Of a stretch of 34,272 nt of DNA, positions 8,523 to 15,988 are shown piece by piece. Source of the DNA: CAYLLT01 sp964591605 (GTDB lineage Bacteria; Planctomycetota; Phycisphaerae; UBA1845; PWPN01); contig CAZQEN010000031.1 of the NCBI GenBank assembly GCA_964591605.1, forward strand, positions 1 to 34,272, read 5' to 3'. The stretch's first letter is position 1, and every line of letters starts with the position of its first letter. The notes under the pieces were generated by a model. The model was not told the origin of the DNA and ran no database searches. It was given only the letters and a program-made list of their open reading frames with translations. The position numbers and the translations under genes are program-made.

Positions 8523-9008
8523 ATGGCCCGCCGGCGCTCAGCCGCCCGATCGTCCCGGGGAGTCCGCGTCACGATTCCTGTCCGCTGGGGCGACATGGAC
8601 GCCCTCAACCACGTCAACAACACGATGTACTTTCGCTACTTTGAATCGACGCGCATCGCCTATCTCCAGGCCATGGGCGTCGATCTTGATCGACGATGTG
8701 AGACCACGGGGCCGGGCCTGGTCTCCGCACACATCAACTTCCGCCGGCAAGTGCGATATCCGGCGACCCTGATCGCCTCCGCGAATGTCACGGCGATCGG
8801 CAACCGCTCGATCTCCTTCGCGCATGTTCTCCGGAATGCGGCGGACGACGAGATCGTGGCGGATGGCACGGCCGTCTGCGTCTGGATGGACTATGAGGCG
8901 GAGAAGGCGCTGCCGATTCCCGACCATCTCGTCAAGAAGATCGCGCGCATCGAGCGGAAGCCGGATTTGAAGCGTCGTGAGAAGAGTGGCCATCGAACCG
9001 CTTCATGA
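8523..9008 (+). CDS. Acyl-CoA thioesterase, 4HBT hotdog family
   Basis: A 161-residue single-hotdog protein of the 4-hydroxybenzoyl-CoA thioesterase class. It carries the diagnostic active-site segment VRWGDMDALNHVNNTMYFRY, in which the aspartate of GDMD is the usual nucleophile or base. It would hydrolyse an acyl- or aroyl-CoA to the free acid and CoA in the cytosol. ATG 8523 is chosen because AAAGGAG lies 5 bases upstream; ATG 8496 would add nine residues with a weaker site. The basic, arginine-rich first residues and lysine-rich C-terminus are not conserved parts of the fold. It follows the beta-oxidation genes and may act as an overflow or product-release enzyme. Family sure, substrate unknown. 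Confidence 0.88.
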   Translation: MARRRSAARSSRGVRVTIPVRWGDMDALNHVNNTMYFRYFESTRIAYLQAMGVDLDRRCETTGPGLVSAHINFRRQVRYPATLIASANVTAIGNRSISFAHVLRNAADDEIVADGTAVCVWMDYEAEKALPIPDHLVKKIARIERKPDLKRREKSGHRTAS

Positions 9009-9071
9009 ATCCAGGGGGCCCGATGCCTGATTGCGGCGACATGCCGCTTCCTGATGCGGAGGACATGAACC

Positions 9072-12000
9072 ATGACGTCGACTCCCGTTTGCGGCCTCAG
9101 AACCGCCGCCGTGCTGCTCGCGTGCGTCCCGACGGCCCATGCGATGGAGATCGAGTGGGTGCGTACGACCGGCCAGTGGCCCGTCGAGACCGCCCCGCTC
9201 GTGGCCGATCTGGAAGGTGACGGCACCAGCGAGATTCTGGCGGTCAATCGCGGCGGGCAGGTTCTTGCCTGGAGGATCGACGGATCGGCCATCGGCTCCG
9301 GCGAAGACGGGCTCGTTGCGCAACTCCCACCGGGGCGATGGACCACGACCGCCACACTCACGCCGGGGCGAAGGGCCGCGCGGTTGCTCGTGGGCAGCGT
9401 CGAGGGGCTGATCCTCGGGCTGGATCGAGAGTACCGCGTCGTATGGAAGTACCAACTGCCGGGCACCACCGTCTGGGGCCGCTGCTTGCCGGCGGCCGTG
9501 CCGTGGGAGGGGGAGCTGGCCTACTGCTATGCAGATGAAAGTGGAACGGTCACCCTGCTGAAGCAGGATGGCTCGATCGCCTGGCAGAAGAACCTCGAGG
9601 CCGGGCCGTGCCGCGCACCGCCGCAGGCCGCTCCGCTCAAGCCGGATTCACCCGCCCTGCTCGTGAGCGCCGGGACGGCACTGCACGCCATCGACCCGGC
9701 CGGCAACCTCCTGTGGAAACGTGACCTGGGCGGCGAGATCAGGAGCCGTGCGGAAGTCATGTTCACCCCGGACATCGATCTGATCGTCTGCGGGGCGGGG
9801 GCGGGTTCGCTTTTTGGCCTGCGGCTGGACGGTGAAGTCCTCTGGAAAACCGAGGTCGGTGATCAGATCGATATGTCGATCGCCCTCCGCGGGCACGGCG
9901 GCAGCACGCCCTGGATCCTGTGCACGGGGTTGTGGGGCAACCTGCATGCGCTGGACGACGCCGGGCGGCGCATCTGGACGCATGAGTACCGCTCCAAGGG
10001 TCGAGCCACGCCGCTGCTGATCGACGTCAACGGCGATCGCCATCCGGAAATCGTTCTGTCCACCTACCGCCAGCACATTCATGCCTTCGATCACCACGGG
10101 CAACTGGTGGACGATGTCCGCGTCAACGGCCTGCCGGCCGCTTCGCCGGTGGCCATTCGCGATGCGTCCGCCGGGCGCGACGGAATTCTGGTCACGACCG
10201 CCTCGCTCCTGGCCTACCGGCTTCGTCCCGGCCCGCGGGTCTGGCCCTACCCTCACGCCAGAGAACCCGGCCAGGTGCAGGTGATGCCCATCCTGGGCGA
10301 AAACGAGGATCAGCCGGCCGCCGTGCGGGTGAGCAATCCCAATGGGGCGTTCATCAGCGCCGCCGTCTCCGTCGACCACGCCGAGAAGGGCTCGCGGATT
10401 CAGGGCCGTCTGACAGCCGCTTCTTCGTTTGACATCCCCGTGCCCAGGCTGGCGGGCAACGACAAAGTACCCATTCGGGCGGCCATTCGCGACGCGGCCG
10501 GGGGCGTCCTCGCTCAGGTTGTCTGGGCGCCGCCTTTTCAGAATGCTGCCTCCCCCGTCGCCGAGCGGGGTTCAAACCTGCGTGTCTGGCCGACGGATCC
10601 GTATGGGTGGTTCCGTGACGATCGACTCTCGCCATCCCGCGATGAGACCACGGGTGAAACGGACAGTGCGGTCATCATTCGCGGGCTCTACCGAGGCGAG
10701 GCGGACCAGGGCGCTTTCATCATCGCCTCTTCACACGACCGGCCCGCTGAGGTGAGCATTCGGTTCGATGCGCCGGTCGCGCCGGACGGCACACCGTTCA
10801 CTGGCACGATCACGCTCCGCCAGGTTGTCTCCACGCCGACCCTGAACGGCGAAACGGCCGCCGATGCCCTCCCTTTGCTGGATAAAACGGGTACAGTCAC
10901 TGTGCCACCCCATCGGGCGGTCAAAACCTGGGTGAGTGTCGATACCCGCGGCGCCCAGCCCGGGCAATATCGCGGCGCCATCCGCGTCACCCCCCCCGAA
11001 GGCATCGCTGCCCCGCCGGTGCTGGACCTGCTGATCGAAGTGCTCGACCTCGAGTTGCCGACGCCGCTGCCGCTGAGCCTGTGCACGTGGGATTACGTGC
11101 CGAATCGCTGGTTCACCACGGCTCAGCCCGCACTCGAAGACATGAGCCGCCACGGCGTGAACGTTTTCCCCCGCGGCGCCGGCATCCCCGAAGGCCAGGT
11201 GGACGAATCAGGCCGATTGACCGTCGATTGGTCGTCTCTGGACGTCGAACTGGACCGCCTGCGCGGCCGGGGGACGATTCTTCTGCACCTGGGCCATCCG
11301 AATCTCAAGTTCGCGTCTCCCCCGCCGGAGGAAGCCAGGCGGCGCGCAGAAGTCAGCTACCTGCATGCCCTGCGCGACCACCTGCACGCCGGCGGCCTGT
11401 CCTATGCGAATTACGCCTTCTATCCTGTGGACGAGCCCGGCCTCGACTACGGCAAGAGCGTCGAGGAGCTGATCAGCGCTGGAAAACTGCTGCGCGAGGC
11501 CGATCCGAAGTTCCGCATCTACACCGACCCCGTCCCGACGATTTCGTGGAAGGATTTCGAGCGAATCGAGCCGTTCATCGACATCTGGTGCCCCAATATG
11601 CGTCTCGTGTCGGGCCTGCTCGCTCAGGATCCGCGCATCCGCCGCATCATGGATTCCGGCAAGACGGTCTGGTCGTATGAGTGCGTCGGGCAGGTCAAAT
11701 CGCTCTCGCCGCTGCGCTACAACCGGGCCAACGCGTGGCGGGCAAAGTACTTCGGCCTCGAGGGCATCGGCTTCTGGACGCACAGCCAGACCCAGGCGGA
11801 CCTCTGGAAGGCGGACCCCAAGCTCAAAGATGAGTATGCGCTCGTTTATCCCGGCGCTGAGCCGGTTCCCAGCGTGCGCTGGGAGGCGGTTCGCGACGGG
11901 CTCGAAGACGTCGCGGCCATCACCCTGCTGGAAGAGCGCATCCGGGCAAGTCGCGATCGAGGAGCCGATGCGGATCTCGTCGCCCAGGCCGAGCGCGTGC

Positions 12001-12188
12001 TGCGAATCGCAAAGACCGATGTTCTGGAGCTCTCCGACGAAGCATTCATCGAAAGCCGCGACTTCCTCCGCGAGGGCGATCGCCGCATCTGGCACACGCC
12101 CGCCGACGCTGCGCTCTTCCGTCACCATCGCGCCGAAATCGCGCGCTGCACCCTCGCGCTGCCTGCGTCAGGAGGAGTGAAAAAGTGA
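9072..12188 (+). CDS. Large secreted protein: N-terminal beta-propeller, C-terminal GH123/DUF4091-like domain
   Basis: A 1038-residue exported protein. Residues 1-24 are a signal peptide ending THA-M. About residues 25-400 look like a PQQ/FG-GAP-type propeller with repeated Asp/Gly loops (VADLEGDGTSEILAV, LIDVNGDRHPEIVLS) and repeated W-K/W-R strand ends. About 400-660 are beta-sandwich-like. The C-terminal half resembles the DUF4091/GH123 barrel: AFYPVDEPGLDYG holds the Asp-Glu pair D787-E788 expected of substrate-assisted hexosaminidases, followed by IDIWCPNM, YECVGQ and FWTHSQTQADLW. ATG 9072 has GGAGG 9 bases upstream. The last codons and the stop lie in an 8-bp tandem repeat (12177-12208). 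A carbohydrate-active role is inferred; GH123 activity is not proven by motifs alone. Confidence 0.82.
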   Translation: MTSTPVCGLRTAAVLLACVPTAHAMEIEWVRTTGQWPVETAPLVADLEGDGTSEILAVNRGGQVLAWRIDGSAIGSGEDGLVAQLPPGRWTTTATLTPGRRAARLLVGSVEGLILGLDREYRVVWKYQLPGTTVWGRCLPAAVPWEGELAYCYADESGTVTLLKQDGSIAWQKNLEAGPCRAPPQAAPLKPDSPALLVSAGTALHAIDPAGNLLWKRDLGGEIRSRAEVMFTPDIDLIVCGAGAGSLFGLRLDGEVLWKTEVGDQIDMSIALRGHGGSTPWILCTGLWGNLHALDDAGRRIWTHEYRSKGRATPLLIDVNGDRHPEIVLSTYRQHIHAFDHHGQLVDDVRVNGLPAASPVAIRDASAGRDGILVTTASLLAYRLRPGPRVWPYPHAREPGQVQVMPILGENEDQPAAVRVSNPNGAFISAAVSVDHAEKGSRIQGRLTAASSFDIPVPRLAGNDKVPIRAAIRDAAGGVLAQVVWAPPFQNAASPVAERGSNLRVWPTDPYGWFRDDRLSPSRDETTGETDSAVIIRGLYRGEADQGAFIIASSHDRPAEVSIRFDAPVAPDGTPFTGTITLRQVVSTPTLNGETAADALPLLDKTGTVTVPPHRAVKTWVSVDTRGAQPGQYRGAIRVTPPEGIAAPPVLDLLIEVLDLELPTPLPLSLCTWDYVPNRWFTTAQPALEDMSRHGVNVFPRGAGIPEGQVDESGRLTVDWSSLDVELDRLRGRGTILLHLGHPNLKFASPPPEEARRRAEVSYLHALRDHLHAGGLSYANYAFYPVDEPGLDYGKSVEELISAGKLLREADPKFRIYTDPVPTISWKDFERIEPFIDIWCPNMRLVSGLLAQDPRIRRIMDSGKTVWSYECVGQVKSLSPLRYNRANAWRAKYFGLEGIGFWTHSQTQADLWKADPKLKDEYALVYPGAEPVPSVRWEAVRDGLEDVAAITLLEERIRASRDRGADADLVAQAERVLRIAKTDVLELSDEAFIESRDFLREGDRRIWHTPADAALFRHHRAEIARCTLALPASGGVKK

Positions 12189-12208
12189 GAAGGTGCGAAG
12201 GTGAGAAA
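12177..12208 (-). repeat. 8-bp tandem repeat, four units, minus orientation
   Basis: Four consecutive octamers, GTGAAAAA, GTGAGAAG, GTGCGAAG and GTGAGAAA, run from 12177. Read on the minus strand they follow the consensus YTTYKCAC (with one TTTTTCAC). The array includes the TGA stop of the GH123-like gene. The same octamer family appears on the plus strand at 12455-12526. Confidence 0.7.
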
Positions 12209-12275
12209 GCAATCCAGCATCAGCGGGATTGCAGTCCATCAGTCATAGACGCATGAGGACACCGGAAGCCGGAGG

Positions 12276-12281
12276 TATAGT
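12276..12281 (+). promoter_or_regulatory. Candidate -10 element before the secreted propeller gene
   Basis: TATAGT followed by GGAAC lies 113 bp before ATG 12389 in the 200-bp gap between the two secreted-protein genes. There is no clear -35 box, so confidence is low. Confidence 0.25.
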
Positions 12282-12388
12282 GGAACACCCACGACCGGCC
12301 ATCCGTCATACACGTGTGAGCACACCATGTCCGCGGTGATGACAAGCCGGCACGGTTTCGGGATGAACGCGCCAGGGGAGTGTGGAGA

Positions 12389-13855
12389 ATGACACGTTAT
12401 GTAGATGCCCACGGGATCTCGCCACTCGCCATGTCAGTCAGAGTCCCTTTTTGCTTTCGCACGTTCGCACTTTCTCACGTTCCCACCGTTGCACTTTCTC
12501 ACTTTCTCACCTTGGCCCTTGCCCACGCCCTGCTGCTCGCTGAAGCGACGGCCGGTCCTCGCACCCTGCCCCTGGTCTTCTGGCAGGCGCAGGATGTCCG
12601 GGAGCCGCACGACGTGACCTTCGAGGCCCACCCCTTCAGTCCCGACCGTGCCCGCGTTCTGCTCGCACCCGATGAGAAACACGATTCTCTCTGGTACATG
12701 CCGACCGACGTCCTCCGCGTCGGCCAGGATGTGCGCATTTATTACCAGCGGGTTGAAAAAAAGCTGCCCCATACCGCCGATCAGCGCACCTGGTGCGTCG
12801 GGGTTCTGCGCGGGCGCGATTTTCTCCTGCCCGACCTGCGAGCGTTTCCAACTCCGTGGGGCGGCCCCGCCAATGTGGTTCTCCAGCGTTCCCCGCACAC
12901 CCCCACGTGGGGCGGCTTCAACGTCTTCCAGATTGCATCCGACGCAGACGGTTACCGCCTGCTCTACTGGGACCAGCCGGCTCAGGGCGACGCCGGCGCC
13001 CTGCTGGCAACATCGGACGACGGGCTCCACTGGACGAAAGACGAGCAGCGAGCCGTCTTTACCGAGCACAACGATGCATTCACGCTGGTGCGCGACCCAC
13101 GCAGCGGTGAGTACCTGCTATACCAGACCCGGCTTGAGGACTGGCCCGACAAGCCCTATGTGGACAATCTGCCGGGAAAGCGCCGCGTCATCGCGCTGCG
13201 CCGCAGCAAGGACCTCAAGAGCTGGACACCTCAGGAAACAATCCTGCGCCCGGATGAGCAGGACGCCCCGGAGACCGAGTTCTATCTGCTCAAGGTGTTT
13301 CGCTGCGCTGGCCGCTTTGTCGGCCTGGTCATGAAGTATTACGCCGACCCTGAGAAGCCCAATCAACACAGTGCCATTCTGCGTCATGAGTTGATCTTCA
13401 GCGATGACGGCGTCCGCTGGGCACGCCCGTACCGCGGTACCGACATGGGGGCGTGGAGCTATGTCGACCCGTTCGAGCATGACGGCAAGTGGTGGCTGGC
13501 CGCGCACCACGAGCGAAAGCTGGTTCTTCTCGAATCACGAAAGAACGGCCTGGCCTCGTGCGGCACGAAAGGCACGGGCAGCTTCTGCACGCCGCCATTC
13601 AACATGCCGCCCACTCCCCTGCTGCTGAACGCGGACAGCCGTGAGGGCCTGATCGAGGTCGAGGTGCTCGACGGGGATGGCAGAGAGATCGAGGTCTTTG
13701 ACCGCGGCGCCTGCGGATGGATCGGAGATGGCGAGGCACTGCGGCTCAGTTGGCACTCAGATACTGCCGCGCTTGCCGGCCGGCCCGTGCACCTGCGGTT
13801 TCATCTCAGGAACGCCCGGATCTACGGCCTGAGTTCTGCGGATATGAAGCCGTAA
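12389..13855 (+). CDS. Secreted five-bladed beta-propeller protein (glycosidase-like, GH43/GH32 type fold)
   Basis: About 488 residues with an N-terminal hydrophobic export segment. The body has repeated propeller features such as LLATSDDGLHWTKDE, FTLVRDPRSGEYLLYQTR, RSKDLKSWTPQETI and LIFSDDGVRWARPY, which are typical of sugar-active five-bladed propellers; the specific family cannot be fixed. ATG 12389 has GGGGAG at 12375-12380 upstream; GTG 12380 and ATG 12431 are alternatives. The export segment is built from an 8-bp tandem repeat and shows an 8-residue period (ALSHVPTV, ALSHFLTL, ALAHALLL). The 3' end overlaps the convergent minus-strand gene by 34 bp. Together with the preceding GH123-like gene it suggests extracellular or periplasmic glycan handling. 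Confidence 0.75.
   Translation: MTRYVDAHGISPLAMSVRVPFCFRTFALSHVPTVALSHFLTLALAHALLLAEATAGPRTLPLVFWQAQDVREPHDVTFEAHPFSPDRARVLLAPDEKHDSLWYMPTDVLRVGQDVRIYYQRVEKKLPHTADQRTWCVGVLRGRDFLLPDLRAFPTPWGGPANVVLQRSPHTPTWGGFNVFQIASDADGYRLLYWDQPAQGDAGALLATSDDGLHWTKDEQRAVFTEHNDAFTLVRDPRSGEYLLYQTRLEDWPDKPYVDNLPGKRRVIALRRSKDLKSWTPQETILRPDEQDAPETEFYLLKVFRCAGRFVGLVMKYYADPEKPNQHSAILRHELIFSDDGVRWARPYRGTDMGAWSYVDPFEHDGKWWLAAHHERKLVLLESRKNGLASCGTKGTGSFCTPPFNMPPTPLLLNADSREGLIEVEVLDGDGREIEVFDRGACGWIGDGEALRLSWHSDTAALAGRPVHLRFHLRNARIYGLSSADMKP
12455..12526 (+). repeat. 8-bp tandem repeat encoding a signal peptide
   Basis: Seven consecutive octamers (TTTCGCAC, GTTCGCAC, TTTCTCAC, GTTCCCAC, CGTTGCAC, TTTCTCAC, TTTCTCAC) span 12455-12510. 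Two decayed units reach 12526 (CTTGGCCC, TTGCCCAC). Since 8 is not a multiple of 3, three units make 24 bases and produce an 8-residue peptide period inside the predicted export segment of the propeller protein. The unit family matches the inverted array at 12177-12208. Confidence 0.75.
13822..13855. other. Convergent gene overlap in an imperfect palindrome
   Basis: The plus-strand propeller gene and the minus-strand propeller/toroid gene overlap by 34 bp at their 3' ends. The overlap carries TACGGC at one end and GCCGTA at the other, and about two thirds of the bases are symmetric. As a result both proteins end alike: IYGLSSADMKP on plus and YYGFISAELRP on minus. The palindrome may act as a bidirectional terminator hairpin, although it has no T-run. 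Confidence 0.6.
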
Positions 13856-15978
13856 TATCGCCCCATCCAGTACGGCAGCAGGTACTCGGCGCCGGATTCG
13901 GGCGAGTTGCCGTCGCCGCCGCCGTCGGGGACCATTTCGCTGGTGTTCCACTTGTGGATGGGCCGCTCGGCCGGGGAGAGAACCGGATCGGTCTCGGGCC
14001 CGGTGGCGTAACGCCGGTCGAGCTGGATGTCCTTGCGATGGGAGTTCTGCATCCGCCAGTTGCGGTTGTCGAGCGGATACTCGCGCAGCGTCCAGACGCT
14101 GCCCTCCAGGTCGAACGGATCGCCGGTCACCGCGCCGAAGATGAAGTTCCACAGGGGATTCTTCTTGCGCCGGCAGGTCTCGATGTGCTCGCGGGCGCTC
14201 TGGAGAAACATCTTGCGCAGATCATCGTCAAAGCAGTGCTTGAGCAGGTTGTAGTAGCTGAGCCAGTACAGCTCGTCGTCGGAATGGTTCCAGTCGCCCA
14301 TCGGATCGGGCAGGTACTTGACCGTGTTTTCCGCGTACCCGTGGTCCCGGACGAGCCGGTAGAAGGCCTGCTTGTACTTCTCGTGGCGTGTCACGTGCCA
14401 GGCGAGCTGCAGAAACGAGAGGATCTCCACGGAGTTGAGCCGGCGATCGCCGCCGATCCGGACCGTGTTGACGTACTCGGGATTCCAGCGCCCCCACCGG
14501 GTCGGCCTGCCGTCGATGTCCACCAGATAGAGATCGTGATCCAGGATGTGATCGACGATGGAGGCTACCAGCGACGATACCCGCCGGCGCAGCGCCGGAT
14601 CGTCTTTCGCCACGGTGTCGTAGAAGATGGAATGAAAGAACAGACTCCCGACGATCTCATCGCTCGACGTGGTGCCCTTCCATTCGAAATCGCGCTGCGG
14701 CCGTGTCCGCCAGCAGGCCGGATCGGACACCTTGAAGCCATCCAGCTCGATGGCCCGAGCCTCGAAGCCGGGGATCCCGGTGATGGTCACCAGCCGCTCC
14801 ATGGCGTCGAAACCATCGCGGGCGTTTTCGCGGGCATCCACGGCTTCCGTGACGGCGTAACGGAACGATTCCGCGGCCAGATACATCGCCGACCAGAGGC
14901 CGTCGTTGTCGTTGTCGTGGAGGAAGGCCGTCGCTTCGTCGCCGCCGATCAATTCGCAATCCGAGATGAAGCCGTACCGGATGTGGTTTCGCCGGGCGCT
15001 GCGAAGATGGACGGCCGCCTTGTCCGCGAGCGTCATCAACGGGAACTCCAGGCGGGACAGCCCGCCGGCCGTGAGGACGTACGCATCGCCGCCCGCGTCG
15101 GCATGGATATCGATCACCCGGTCATCCGGGAGCCACCGCCGACCCGCGTAGTAGTTCACGTGGCCCGCCGCGTCCAGACTGAATGCGCCGCGGTTCGAAC
15201 CCATCCACAACCGCCCCTCGCGATCGCAGGCCACGCAGGTCAGCTCGGGCCAGGGCAGAGGCCGCGGCAGCGCCGTGGCAGACTCGGGCGTGACCGCGAA
15301 CAGGCCCTGGTCGGTGGCGACCGCGAGCTGATCCTTCGTGACTGCGGCCACGCCTGTGATCGTTGCGGGCGGCGCCGGAAGCGGCGTCAGAACCCCACCG
15401 CGCAGCCGGGCCAGGCGGTGAGGTCCATGACACACGAAGGATTCACTGTGATGGTCAAACAGAACATCTGAGAATCCATCATTAGGCTGCTCATGTGCCT
15501 CCGCGCCTCTCCGCTCGATGATTCTCTCGGAAGAGAGCAGCAGGTAGTGTCCGGGTCCGGCCGCTGCCACGCGCGTGCAGCGGTTCTGCGTGTTATCGAG
15601 GTAGTCCACCCCCGCGCCGTGCAGCGGGAGCAGCATCTTGTTGGTGAGGAATACGAATTTGCCCCCGAGCAGTTCCAGATCAAAGTGATCCAGCTTCGCA
15701 AGGCCGGCCAGCTCGCGGTAAACCAGCAGCCGCCCGTCGTACCCCTTGAGGAGACCCTTGTCCGTGTTGATGAGTACTTTGCCGTCGCGATCGACGCGAA
15801 CGGTGCGGAGTTGACAGCCCTGCAGGTCCACTTCGTTGCGGTAGACAACCGCGCGCTTCTGGCGAAACGGCCGGTCCTCGGCCACCGGCGCCGCCAATGA
15901 CCGCTCGCTCAGGACGGGTCCCGCAAGAACCAGTGCGCACAGAACAGGTACGGCGCGATGAACGGCCCTGTTCAGCAT
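13822..15978 (-). CDS. Secreted protein: N-terminal propeller and C-terminal alpha/alpha-toroid-like region, function unknown
   Basis: From ATG 15976-15978 the product has 718 residues. The frame is open to 16269, but that part overlaps the upstream gene and is not protein-like. Residues 1-28 are a signal peptide (hydrophobic VPVLCALVLAGPVL, cleavage near SLAA). Residues about 35-330 resemble the short-strand propeller repeats of sensor proteins (VRVDRDGKVLINTDKGLLKG, CVACDREGRLWMGSNRGAFS). Residues about 350-718 are helix-rich with many Trp/Tyr/Asp, for example VDIDGRPTRWGRWNPEYVN and NHSDDELYWLSYYNLL. They look like the six-hairpin toroids of polysaccharide lyases and unsaturated glycosidases. 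It starts 11 bases after the stop of the Gfo/Idh/MocA gene, so the two form one transcription unit. I do not recognise a named family. Confidence 0.75.
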   Translation of the reverse strand: MLNRAVHRAVPVLCALVLAGPVLSERSLAAPVAEDRPFRQKRAVVYRNEVDLQGCQLRTVRVDRDGKVLINTDKGLLKGYDGRLLVYRELAGLAKLDHFDLELLGGKFVFLTNKMLLPLHGAGVDYLDNTQNRCTRVAAAGPGHYLLLSSERIIERRGAEAHEQPNDGFSDVLFDHHSESFVCHGPHRLARLRGGVLTPLPAPPATITGVAAVTKDQLAVATDQGLFAVTPESATALPRPLPWPELTCVACDREGRLWMGSNRGAFSLDAAGHVNYYAGRRWLPDDRVIDIHADAGGDAYVLTAGGLSRLEFPLMTLADKAAVHLRSARRNHIRYGFISDCELIGGDEATAFLHDNDNDGLWSAMYLAAESFRYAVTEAVDARENARDGFDAMERLVTITGIPGFEARAIELDGFKVSDPACWRTRPQRDFEWKGTTSSDEIVGSLFFHSIFYDTVAKDDPALRRRVSSLVASIVDHILDHDLYLVDIDGRPTRWGRWNPEYVNTVRIGGDRRLNSVEILSFLQLAWHVTRHEKYKQAFYRLVRDHGYAENTVKYLPDPMGDWNHSDDELYWLSYYNLLKHCFDDDLRKMFLQSAREHIETCRRKKNPLWNFIFGAVTGDPFDLEGSVWTLREYPLDNRNWRMQNSHRKDIQLDRRYATGPETDPVLSPAERPIHKWNTSEMVPDGGGDGNSPESGAEYLLPYWMGRYYGFISAELRP

Positions 15979-15988
15979 CGCCGGCCGA

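Noticed and set aside
15185..15215. GGTTCGAACCC resembling a tRNA T-arm
   Set aside because: No acceptor, D or anticodon arms around it, and it lies inside a well-supported coding sequence.
13717..15471. A 584-residue plus-strand open frame
   Set aside because: Antisense to the secreted propeller/toroid gene, which has a signal peptide and a proper operon position.
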